DNA of 64,000 nucleotides from Allonocardiopsis opalescens (GTDB lineage: Bacteria > Actinomycetota > Actinomycetes > Streptosporangiales > Streptosporangiaceae), in NCBI RefSeq assembly GCF_003002095.1, contig NZ_PVZC01000007.1, forward strand, positions 186,001 through 250,000, given 5' to 3'. Position 1 is the first letter of the stretch, and each line of letters opens with the position of its first letter. The notes below the pieces were generated by a model. The model saw nothing but the letters and a program-made list of their open reading frames with translations, had not been told where the DNA came from and did not search any database. The translations under genes and the position numbers were made by a program. Shown here piece by piece: positions 50,282 to 58,554 of the stretch.

Positions 50282-51649
50282 TCAGCTCGCGGCCCGCGCC
50301 TTCAGCACCTCGGCCGCGGCGCGCACCCCGCTGGTGACCGCGCCCTCCAGGGTGCCGTTGGCGGGGAAGGCGGCGGTCTCGGTGGCCGCCCAGTGGATCC
50401 GCCCGGCCGGGCGGCGCAGCAGCGGGCCGAACTCGGTGAGGAAGCCCGGCGGGGTCGGGGACTGGTAGGCCCGGTTGTAGGAGTCGGGGCCGGCCGAGGA
50501 GCGGACGAAGGCGAGCGGGTCGGCGGCCAGCGGGCCGAAGGCCTGCTCCAGGCTGGCGAGCAGCACGCTGCGGTGCCGCTCGGGCGCGTCGATGACGCTC
50601 TGGTCGGCGCCGAGCGGGTCGGCGTCGCCGAAGGTGTAGGTGTGGGCGACCAGGCGGCCGAAGGAGGCGTCGGCGGGGCTGTCGTCGAAGGTCCAGGCGG
50701 GGATGCCGCCGTCGAAGACGGCCTCGCCGGACAGGCCGCGGTTGCGCCAGAACGGCCGCCAGTAGGTGATGTCGGTGCGGACGATCTCCGCCTGCGGCCA
50801 CTGCCGCTGCATCCGCACCCGGCTCGACGGCAGGCCCGGGGCGAAGTCGACGCGCTGCGCGTCGGCCGGCGAGAGCGCCAGGATGACCCGGTCGGCGCTG
50901 AGCGAGCCCCAGGAGCCGGACAGGCGCGCCCCCTCGGCGTCCTGCTCGATCCGCGCGACGTGGTGCCCGGTGCGGACGCCGCCCACCGCGTCGGCCAGCC
51001 GCTCCAGCAGCTCGACGGGGCTCAGCCGGAGCGGTTCCCGGTCGTCGTCCAGCACCGGGCCGACGTGGGCGAGCAGCCACAGCATGCTGATGCGGTCGGC
51101 GGGCAGGCCCGCCTCGAAGGTCAGCTGCTCCTCGACCAGTTCGAGCACGTCGTCGTCGGAGGAGTGGGTCCGCAGCCAGGTGTGCGCGGTCTGGGCGTCC
51201 AGTTCCTCCGCGCCGGCGGACCGCCACGGCTCGGCCGGATCCAGGTCGCCGGTGAGCCGGGCGAGCCGGCCCAGGACCCACTCGTTGCGCAGCCGCGTCC
51301 ACCAGGAGGTGCCCAGGGGGATGTTCTCGGTGCTCACCGCGGTCTCGCCGGACTCGTCGACGCGCAGGGCGTCCAGCGCCTGGGCGGGCTCGGCCTCCTC
51401 CGCTCCGACGCCGAGCTCCTCGGCGAGGTCCAGTACCGCGCGGTCGGAGTGGCGGACGAACATGCGCCCCGGGGCGGCGTCGTCGTCGGGCCGCGCCCCC
51501 GGTGTGGGCGGCAGCAGCCCGGCCCGGCCCCCGGGCTCCGGGGAGCCCTCCAGCACGGCCAGCGAGTCCACGCCCTCTGAACGCAGGTATCGCGCCGCCG
51601 CCAGCCCGGACAGCCCGGCCCCGACGATCGCGACCGCCACGTGCTCCAT
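50282..51649 (-). CDS. flavin monoamine oxidase-like enzyme
   Basis: A 455-residue flavoprotein of the amine oxidase family. AIVGAGLSGLAAARYLRSEGVDSLAVLEGSPEPGGRAG (about 6-43) is the FAD-binding start with the GGR motif. WTFDDSPADASFGRLVAHTYTFGDADP lies near 310-336, and GRIHWAATETAAFPANGTLEGAVTSGVRAAAEVL at the end is the C-terminal FAD signature (usually GxxYxAGExT), here with ATETA. I chose the ATG at 51649 because GGAGAGG lies six bases before it; ATGs at 51652 and 51664 are alternatives. It ends the leftward unit of the synthetase cluster and may oxidise the amine that the cluster makes. Confidence 0.8.
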   Translation of the reverse strand: MEHVAVAIVGAGLSGLAAARYLRSEGVDSLAVLEGSPEPGGRAGLLPPTPGARPDDDAAPGRMFVRHSDRAVLDLAEELGVGAEEAEPAQALDALRVDESGETAVSTENIPLGTSWWTRLRNEWVLGRLARLTGDLDPAEPWRSAGAEELDAQTAHTWLRTHSSDDDVLELVEEQLTFEAGLPADRISMLWLLAHVGPVLDDDREPLRLSPVELLERLADAVGGVRTGHHVARIEQDAEGARLSGSWGSLSADRVILALSPADAQRVDFAPGLPSSRVRMQRQWPQAEIVRTDITYWRPFWRNRGLSGEAVFDGGIPAWTFDDSPADASFGRLVAHTYTFGDADPLGADQSVIDAPERHRSVLLASLEQAFGPLAADPLAFVRSSAGPDSYNRAYQSPTPPGFLTEFGPLLRRPAGRIHWAATETAAFPANGTLEGAVTSGVRAAAEVLKARAAS

Positions 51650-51725
51650 CATCGCCCTCTCCATCGACCGGCTTCTTGCGGGGACAACGCGCCGGCCGGT
51701 GCCGGAGTGCCGCCTCCGGCCGCGC

Positions 51726-52493
51726 TCACAGGGCGCCGGTCAGGCCGCCCGCGTCCACGGTGAGGGTCGTGCCGCTGATGTAGCCGGCCCGGTCCGACAG
51801 CAGGAAGAGGACGGCCTCCGCGACCTCGCGGGCGGTGCCGATGCGGGCGGCCGGGTTCTTCCTGCGCAGGTCCGCCAGCAGTTCCTCGCGCATGCCGCCG
51901 AGCATCGGGGTGTCGATGACGCCGGGGCAGACCGCGTTGACCCGGATGCCGCTCGCGGCGTACTCGGCGGCGAGGCTGCGGGTGAGGCCGACCACGGCGT
52001 GCTTGCTCGCGGTGTAGGAGGCCGACATGCTGTCGGCCGAGCGCAGGCCGGCGACCGAGGCGCAGTTGACGATGGAGCCGAAGCCCTGGGGCGCCATGGC
52101 GGCCAGTTCGGCGCGCAGGCAGCGCCAGGTGCCCTTGACGTTCACCTCGATCACCCGGTCGAAGGCGCGCTCGTCGGCCTGGTGGAAGGGGACGCCGCGC
52201 AGCGGGCCGTCGGCCCCCGCGACCCCGGCCGCGTTGAAGGCGCCGTGCAGGTCACCGGGGAGGGCGCGGACGCGCTCGAAGAGCGCGTCGGTGTCGGACG
52301 GCGAGGTGACGTCGGAGCGCGCGAACACGGTGCGGGCGCGCCGCGCCGGCTCCAGCGAGTCGGCCAGCCGCGCGGCCGCCGCCTCGTCGCGGCCGCTGAA
52401 GACGACCGTCGCGCCCTCGATCCCGGCCAGCAGGCGGACGGTCTCGGCGCCGATACCGGAGGTACCGCCGACCACCAGGTACTTCACGATCAT
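51726..52493 (-). CDS. short-chain dehydrogenase in the synthetase cluster
   Basis: A 255-residue classical SDR. VGGTSGIGAETVRLL (residues 8-22) binds NAD(P); NAAG, the Ser in NCASVAGL and YTASK form the catalytic set; the CPGVIDTPMLGGM loop covers the active site. The ATG at 52493 overlaps the synthetase stop (ATGA), but GGAGG abuts it; the GTG two codons later (52487) has ideal spacing and may be the true start. A reductase acting on the alpha-aminoketone expected from the upstream oxoamine synthase domain is a natural inference. Confidence 0.85.
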   Translation of the reverse strand: MIVKYLVVGGTSGIGAETVRLLAGIEGATVVFSGRDEAAAARLADSLEPARRARTVFARSDVTSPSDTDALFERVRALPGDLHGAFNAAGVAGADGPLRGVPFHQADERAFDRVIEVNVKGTWRCLRAELAAMAPQGFGSIVNCASVAGLRSADSMSASYTASKHAVVGLTRSLAAEYAASGIRVNAVCPGVIDTPMLGGMREELLADLRRKNPAARIGTAREVAEAVLFLLSDRAGYISGTTLTVDAGGLTGAL

Positions 52494-55400
52494 CCTCCGG
52501 TCTCGGGTGCGGCCGACGACGAGGCCTGCAGCACGCCGCCCGGCCCGCCGGTGCCGGCGACGGCATCGCCCACCCGCGCCGCCAGGCGCAGGATGTCGCC
52601 GTGGTCGTGGGCGGCGGTCACCGTGGTGCGCACCGCGTTGACGGTGCCCGACCACGGGGGCGTGATGCGGACCCCGTAGACGCCGGCGGCCAGCAGCGCG
52701 GCGTGGTGGCGCTCGGCCTCCTCGGGGCCGGCGAAGACCAGCGGCACGATGGCGGACTGGGTGCCGCCGATCGCCAGGCCGGCCGCGCGCAGCGCGTTCC
52801 GCCAGATGCCGGCGTTGACCCGCAGCCGCTCCGCGAGCACGGCGCCCTCGTCCAGCAGCGTCCTGGCGGCGCGGTGGGCGAGGAAGGCGTGGATCGGCGA
52901 CAGGCCGGTGGAGAAGGCGGCCCCGCGCTGCGGGCGGATCCGGTCGATGAGCTCCCGCGGCCCGGTGGCGTAGCCCCCGCTGGAGCCGAGCGTCTTGGCG
53001 AGGGTGCCGACGCGCAGGTGTGCCGCGGTGTCCAGGGCGCCGAAGTGCTCGGCCGCGCCGCGTCCGGACGGGCCGAGCTGGCCCAGGGAGCAGGCTTCGT
53101 CGACGATCAGCAGGCAGCCGTGCCGCTCGGCCAGCCGGTGCAGGGCGGGCAGGTCGGCGATGTCGCCCTCGACGCCGAAGAGCCCCTCGGTGACGACCGC
53201 CCTGCGCCGGCCCGGGGCAGCGGCCTCGCTCAGCAGCCGGTCGAGCTCTTCGAGGTCGTTGTGGCCGAAGACGTGCAGGCGCGCCCCGCTGAGCAGGCAG
53301 CCGTCCAGGATCGACCGGTGCGCGCTCTCGTCCACGAACAGGTGGTCGCCCGGGCCGGCGACGGCGGCGATGGCCGTGGTGTTGGCCAGGTAGGCCGAGC
53401 TGAACAGCACCGCCGCCTCGGTCCCGTGCAGTTCGCGGAGGGCGTCGGCCAGGCTCTCGTGCCAGACGGTGTACGCGTTGACCTCGGCCGAGCCGTGGGA
53501 GTGCGGCGGCAGGCCGGAGGCCCAGAACTCGTCCAGCGCCGCCGGTCCGGCGTTGCGGGTGCCCAGGCCGAGGTAGTCGTTGGAGCAGCAGTGCGCGAAG
53601 GTGCGGGTCCCGAAGGTGATCGAGGTGTTCGACACGCGCGTCACGGGACCCAGCGCGGCGGCCGCCGCCGGGCGCGGGGGCGCCGCGCGCCCCTGGGGAG
53701 CGCGGCGCGGGGGCGCGGCCGGCGGCTCCGGGGCCCCGTCCAGCGCCGCGCGCACCTCGGCCAGGGACATCGCCGGGCTCAGCTCCAGGGCGCGCCGCCC
53801 GGCGGGGCCGTCCGCCAGCCGGCTCGCGATGGACATGAAGCGCAGTGAGTCGACGCCGAGTTCGAGCAGGGGGACGTCGTCGGGGGGAGCGTCCATGCCG
53901 GTGTGCCGGCGGACGAAGTCCAGCACGGGATCGCCGCCCCGGGCGGCGGGCTCCGCGCCGTCGATCCGGAGCCGGGCCCGGCGGCGCAGCTCCGCGAAGT
54001 CGATCTTGCGGTTGAGGGTCATCGGGACGGCGGGCAGCGTGATGATGTGCTGCGGGACCGCGTAGTGCGGGAGGCGCCCCTGGAGGAAGGCCCGGAAGCC
54101 GGCCGCGGCGAACTCCAGGGCCGGGTCCGCCGGCACCACGAAGGCGGCGAGGGTGGGCAGGCCGTCGGCCTCCACCATGACGGTCACCGCGTCGGCGGCC
54201 TGCGGGTGGGCCCGGCAGGCGGCGCTGACCTCGTCCGTCTCCACCCGGTAGCCGGCGATCTTGACCTGGCCGTCGGCCCGCCCGGAGCTGATCACGCCGA
54301 GGCTCGGGCTCAGGTACCCCAGGTCGCCGGTCAGGTAGGTGGGCAGCGGGCGGCCGGGCGCGGCGGCGCGGAAGCGCTCCGCCGCGAGCTCCGGGCTGTT
54401 CAGGTAGCCCAGGCTGATGTGCTCGCTGCTCAGGGTGATCTCGCCGGTCTCGAAGGGCAGCCGGGGCGCGCCGCCGCCCGGTGCGGCGACGCCGATCACC
54501 GCGTCCCGCATGCCCCGGCCGAGCGGGACGACCGCCGGCAGCGCGGCGATCTCCGCGGCCGTGCCGGGGACCTCGAAGTAGGAGACGGCGCGCTGGGTCT
54601 CGGTGGAGCCGTAGAGGTTGAGGATCCTGGCCGCGGGCGCCGCCCGGCGCAGCCGGAGCGCCTGGTCGCGGGTGAGCGGGCTGCCCACGGACAGGTAGAG
54701 CCGCAGCTCGGGCAGGTCCGCGCCGGAGCCGGTCAGGGACGGGATGAGGACGGGGTTGAGGCAGACCGCCCCGATCCGCTCCCGCCGCAGCCACTCGGCG
54801 AGCCGCGCGGGCTCGTCGAGCACCCCTTCCCCGGGGATGGCGACGGCGCCGCCGAGGTAGAGCGGGGTCATGATGTCGCGTTGGAGGGGGTCGTGCCCGA
54901 GGCTGGAGCACAGGCCGAAGCGGAGGTCCGCCAGCGGCCCGAATCGGGCGTCCATCCAGTCGTAGAAGTGGCCGAGCGAGCTGTAGCGGCCGGCCACCGC
55001 CTTGGGCTCGCCGGTGGTGCCCGAGGTGAAGGTGACGATGGCGCAGTCGTCGGGGCCGAAGGGCTCCGGGCCGGACGCCGGGTGCGGCGGGTCGGCCCCG
55101 GCGGCCGCCGCCAGCTCGCGCTCGTCCATGACGGGGGCGCCGGCCGCCGGCGTGCCCGCGCGGCCGGCGAGGTCGATGACGAGGGCGGGCCCGAGGACGG
55201 CGGCGCAGGCGTCGATGTAGCCGTCGGGGTGGCGGGGGTCGACCAGCGATACCGCGAGCCCGGCCTTGAGGGCCGCGACGAAGGCCGTCACCAGTTCGGG
55301 CCCGCGCCGCGGCAGCACGAGCACGCGGGCGCCCGCTTGCGGTGCCCGCTCCCGCAGGGCGGCCGCCAGGGCGCCGGTCCGCCGGGCGAGCTCCCCGTAG

Positions 55401-56026
55401 GACACGGTGCCGTCGGGCGTGTGCAGGGCGGGGCGGTCGGGGTGGCGCTCGGCCAGGCTCTCGAAGCGGGCGACGAAGCCCGGCGGCGCCCCGGCGCCGT
55501 CCTCCGGGCGCCCGGGCGCCTCCGGCGCCGCGAAGGCCCGCCGGATCGCGGCCTCGCGCCGACCGGCGTCGCCGGACTCGTGCCCGGGCAGGGCGGACAG
55601 AGCGCGCAGGGCCGTCTCCACCACCGTCCCGAGCCCTTCCAGCACCCGTTCCGCCGCGGGGACGCGCACCTCCACCCGCGTGCCGGCGGGCGCGGACGCG
55701 AGGACGACGGCGGTGCGCGGAGCGAGCCGGTCCAGCAGGCCGGCCGGTGCCGCGTCGGCGTCGACGATCGCGTGGACCGGGCCGGAGCCGCCCGCGCCGG
55801 CCGGAGCCGGGACCCGTCCCACCACCACGAGTTCGCCCGGGAAGGCGGCGTCGAGCAGCGCGTGGAGATCGCGGACGGCACGCAGCGCGTCGTCCTTGCC
55901 CAGGCCGACCGAGAAGCGGTGCACGGCCCGGTCGCCCGGCCCGGCGGGCGCCGGGGCGGCCGCGCGAGGCGAGGGACCGGCGTCCTCCCGGACGCCGTCC
56001 GGCGGTATCGGGTCGTCATCCTGCAC
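52490..56026 (-). CDS. NRPS-like adenylation-carrier-alpha-oxoamine synthase fusion
   Basis: A 1178-residue multi-domain enzyme. Residues 35-145 form a small domain I do not recognise. The adenylation domain covers about 185-690: SGTTGEPKA (335-343), LYGSTET (471-477), TGDLG (566-570), GRADGQVKIAGYRVE (582-596) and NRKID (672-676, with the A10 Lys). A carrier domain follows (about 698-765) with the pantetheine Ser727 in LGVDSL. A Pro-rich linker leads to a PLP-dependent alpha-oxoamine synthase (about 795-1160): His903 in DESAHRS, DEACSLG (976-982) and Lys1011 in GTLAKTLGSSGG. It should load an acid on the carrier and condense it with an amino acid, with loss of CO2, to give an alpha-aminoketone. 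There is no condensation or thioesterase domain. Both substrates are unknown. Confidence 0.85.
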   Translation of the reverse strand: MQDDDPIPPDGVREDAGPSPRAAAPAPAGPGDRAVHRFSVGLGKDDALRAVRDLHALLDAAFPGELVVVGRVPAPAGAGGSGPVHAIVDADAAPAGLLDRLAPRTAVVLASAPAGTRVEVRVPAAERVLEGLGTVVETALRALSALPGHESGDAGRREAAIRRAFAAPEAPGRPEDGAGAPPGFVARFESLAERHPDRPALHTPDGTVSYGELARRTGALAAALRERAPQAGARVLVLPRRGPELVTAFVAALKAGLAVSLVDPRHPDGYIDACAAVLGPALVIDLAGRAGTPAAGAPVMDERELAAAAGADPPHPASGPEPFGPDDCAIVTFTSGTTGEPKAVAGRYSSLGHFYDWMDARFGPLADLRFGLCSSLGHDPLQRDIMTPLYLGGAVAIPGEGVLDEPARLAEWLRRERIGAVCLNPVLIPSLTGSGADLPELRLYLSVGSPLTRDQALRLRRAAPAARILNLYGSTETQRAVSYFEVPGTAAEIAALPAVVPLGRGMRDAVIGVAAPGGGAPRLPFETGEITLSSEHISLGYLNSPELAAERFRAAAPGRPLPTYLTGDLGYLSPSLGVISSGRADGQVKIAGYRVETDEVSAACRAHPQAADAVTVMVEADGLPTLAAFVVPADPALEFAAAGFRAFLQGRLPHYAVPQHIITLPAVPMTLNRKIDFAELRRRARLRIDGAEPAARGGDPVLDFVRRHTGMDAPPDDVPLLELGVDSLRFMSIASRLADGPAGRRALELSPAMSLAEVRAALDGAPEPPAAPPRRAPQGRAAPPRPAAAAALGPVTRVSNTSITFGTRTFAHCCSNDYLGLGTRNAGPAALDEFWASGLPPHSHGSAEVNAYTVWHESLADALRELHGTEAAVLFSSAYLANTTAIAAVAGPGDHLFVDESAHRSILDGCLLSGARLHVFGHNDLEELDRLLSEAAAPGRRRAVVTEGLFGVEGDIADLPALHRLAERHGCLLIVDEACSLGQLGPSGRGAAEHFGALDTAAHLRVGTLAKTLGSSGGYATGPRELIDRIRPQRGAAFSTGLSPIHAFLAHRAARTLLDEGAVLAERLRVNAGIWRNALRAAGLAIGGTQSAIVPLVFAGPEEAERHHAALLAAGVYGVRITPPWSGTVNAVRTTVTAAHDHGDILRLAARVGDAVAGTGGPGGVLQASSSAAPETGG

Positions 56027-56343
56027 CTGGCCACTCCCCTACAGGCTCCCGGAAGAATCATTCTCCCGGCGGCGCGATAAAGAAAGCAGGCGGCACCGTG
56101 GCGCTGGTAACAATTCATCGCTCCAGGTCCGGCATTTCCCGAAGAACGCCGTTTCGACGGAAATAGTTCTCATGGCCGACAATGACGAACTTCCAGGTGG
56201 ACTCGGACGTACAGCCGTTTTCCGTGTCGCGCCGCCACCGCATTGGGAATTGCGGCAGGATTCGACTCGCGGCCTTGTTCCGCCTTGACCGATGAGCGAT
56301 CACCTGCCGCCGCGAAGCGGCGGTCCGCGAAATGGGGAGCACG

Positions 56344-57735
56344 ATGACGACCGGCCGGACGCCGCTGGACGAGCACCGCGAACTGAACACGGACGGCACC
56401 GCCGCGGCCGGGCTGTGCGAGCGCGCGGCGGAGGCCGGCGTCGAGTACGTCCACTTCCAGACGGTGACGCTCACCGGCCGGCTCGTGGGCAAGACCGTGC
56501 CGGCCCGGCAGCTGCGGCGCGGCCTCGAAACGGGGGTGCAGATGTTCCGCTCGGTCCTGGCCGACCTGCGCACCGACGCGGCCGGCGCGCCGCTCGGCGG
56601 CGGCGAGGACGCCGCGGAGTTCACCGCGATGCCCGATCTGGACACCTTCGCCGTGCTGCCCTGGGACCCCCGGTCGGCCTGGTTCCTGTGCCGCCTCTAC
56701 GAGCCCGGGCACCGGCCCGACGGGGTCGGCGGTCGGCCGCTGGCCACCGACGCTCGCGGCGCGCTGCGGCGGCTGCACGCCGATTTCACCGCACGGACCG
56801 GCCTGGAGCTGCGCAGCGGCTGCGAGCCCGAGGCGACCTGGAGCGGGCCCGGGCTGGAGCGCCCCGAGGGCCACCGGGTGTCGCCGGCCTTCGACTGCGC
56901 GGCCATGGACCGGCTGCGCCCGGTCTACCAGCGCGTCGTGGAGTACGGGCAGGCGCTGGGCCTGGAGATGATCGAGGGCGGGCACGAGGGCGATGACGGG
57001 CAGCTGGAGATGAACTGGCTGTACGACCACGCCGACCGCACCGCCGACCGCCTGGTGGTGCACCGCACGATCTGCCGGCAGGTCGCCCGCGAGTCCGGCG
57101 CGGCCGTCACCTTCATGCCCAAGGCCGCCGCGAACTCCCTGGGCAACGGCCTCCACCACAACCTCAGCCTGTGGCGGGGCGGCGAGAACGCCTTCAGCGA
57201 GCCCGGCGAGACGGCCCTGCACCTGACCGAGACCGGCCGCCACGCCGTCGGCGGCGTCCTGCGGCACACCGCGGCCATGGCGGCGGTCGTCTGCCCCACC
57301 GTCAACTCCTACAAGCGCCTGGACCAGGCCGGCGGCTTCACCCCCTCGCGCGTCGACTGGGGCTGGGAGACCAAGACCTGCGCGGTGCGCGTGCCGGCCA
57401 ACGGGCGGATCGAGTACCGGGTGCCGGACGCGATGGCCAACCCCTACCTCTCGCACGCCGTCCTGCTGGCCGCCGTGGAGGACGGCATCAAGAACCAGAT
57501 CGACCCGGGCCCCGCCAAGGGGTGCGGCCCTCCGGCGGCCGCAGAGCCCTTCCCGGGCCTGCCCGCCTCCCTGGGCGAGGCGCTGGAGCTCTTCACCGCC
57601 TCCCCGGTCATCACCGGCGCCCTCGGCCGGGAGACCGCCGAGCTCTTCACGGAGCTGAAGTCCGCGGAATGGGCGCGCTTCCGCCGGGCGGTCACCGACT
57701 GGGAGCTGGCCGAGTACCGCGACGCCGGCTGCTGA
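56344..57735 (+). CDS. glutamine synthetase-like enzyme of the cluster
   Basis: A 463-residue member of the glutamine synthetase family, nearer to gamma-glutamyl-amine ligases (PuuA type) than to GlnA by its divergent motifs. GCEPEATW (about 160-167), IEGGHEGDDGQLEMNW (about 213-228), the ATP loop FMPKAAANSLGNGLHHNLSLW (about 258-278) and NSYKRLD near 321 are all present, so it is probably active. It may ligate glutamate to an amine made by the cluster, as protection or an intermediate. GGGGAG precedes the ATG at 56344; an upstream ATG at 56332 lacks such a site. It is divergent from the synthetase gene; the region between holds no other gene. Confidence 0.8.
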   Translation: MTTGRTPLDEHRELNTDGTAAAGLCERAAEAGVEYVHFQTVTLTGRLVGKTVPARQLRRGLETGVQMFRSVLADLRTDAAGAPLGGGEDAAEFTAMPDLDTFAVLPWDPRSAWFLCRLYEPGHRPDGVGGRPLATDARGALRRLHADFTARTGLELRSGCEPEATWSGPGLERPEGHRVSPAFDCAAMDRLRPVYQRVVEYGQALGLEMIEGGHEGDDGQLEMNWLYDHADRTADRLVVHRTICRQVARESGAAVTFMPKAAANSLGNGLHHNLSLWRGGENAFSEPGETALHLTETGRHAVGGVLRHTAAMAAVVCPTVNSYKRLDQAGGFTPSRVDWGWETKTCAVRVPANGRIEYRVPDAMANPYLSHAVLLAAVEDGIKNQIDPGPAKGCGPPAAAEPFPGLPASLGEALELFTASPVITGALGRETAELFTELKSAEWARFRRAVTDWELAEYRDAGC

Positions 57736-57830
57736 GGCGGCCGGCCGGGAGCCCGGCTCAGGCGCAGGCCAGGATCGTCCGGCCGAAGGGCCCGAAGCCC
57801 CGGCCGGGGGCGGCGGTGTCGACGGCGCAG

Positions 57831-57867
57831 GCGCCGTGCCGGGGTGCGGCGCACCCCGGCACGGCGC
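57831..57867. terminator. 17-base perfect stem-loop
   Basis: GCGCCGTGCCGGGGTGC (57831-57847) and its exact complement (57851-57867) close a three-base loop, about 95 bases after the glutamine synthetase-like gene and 70 before the SnoaL-like gene. No T-run follows. It may end the first transcript or protect mRNA. Confidence 0.6.
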
Positions 57868-57938
57868 GTCCTGGCCCGCGGTCGGCGCCGCGAGCAGACT
57901 CGGGCAGGACGGACCGCCACCAGCCGGGAGGAACCGAC

Positions 57939-58412
57939 ATGCCGCACCGTCCCACCGAGCACGACGACCTGGTCCGCCGGCTGCGGACCCTGGAGGACAA
58001 GGAGGCGCTGCGCGGACTCCTCATCCGGGGCTGGCGGGCGCTGGACCGCAAGGACTGGCAGAGCTGGATCGAGTGCTGGGCCGAGGACGCGGTGCTGGAG
58101 TTCGGCCCCTGGGAGGCGATCCGCGGCCGGGACGCGGTCCGGGCCAGGGTGGAGGCGGCGGAAGCGGCGTACCCGGCCATGCAGCACCACATCCTCAACT
58201 CGCACTTCGAGGTGGACGGCGACCGCGCGACCGGCGTCGGCTACATGTGGTTCGTGGCCGTCACGGCGCCCGGGCGCAGTTCCGCCCCCTACGCCATGGG
58301 CGGCCCCTACGACTGGGAGTTCCGCCGGGGGCCGGACGGCTGGCGGCTGGTCCGCCAGGGGCTGGGCGTCTGGTGGACCGACGGCGAGGACGCGATGCGC
58401 GCCTTCGAGTAG
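57939..58412 (+). CDS. SnoaL-like NTF2-fold protein of the cluster
   Basis: A 157-residue protein of the SnoaL_4/SnoaL-like group. LEDKEALRGLLIRGWRALDRKDWQSWIECWAEDAVLEFGPW (residues 17-57) is the usual start, ILNSHFEVDGDRATGVGYMWFV follows near 86-107, and YDWEFRRGPDGWRLVRQGLGVWWTDG ends the sheet. Ring-hydroxylating dioxygenase small subunits share this fold, and some relatives are cyclases or dehydratases in natural product paths. GGGAGGAA precedes the ATG. The stem-loop before it separates it from the glutamine synthetase-like gene. Confidence 0.78.
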   Translation: MPHRPTEHDDLVRRLRTLEDKEALRGLLIRGWRALDRKDWQSWIECWAEDAVLEFGPWEAIRGRDAVRARVEAAEAAYPAMQHHILNSHFEVDGDRATGVGYMWFVAVTAPGRSSAPYAMGGPYDWEFRRGPDGWRLVRQGLGVWWTDGEDAMRAFE

Positions 58413-58554
58413 GCGGGGTTCCCGCGGCCCGGCGGGGTGCGGGCGCGGGGCGCTGTCCTATGATGCCGTGCGCCTGGTCGCCGTCCCGGCCGCCAGGCGG
58501 CACCGGGCCGCCCGCGATGGCCTGAGACCGCCACCGCCCCGCGAAAGGCCGCCC

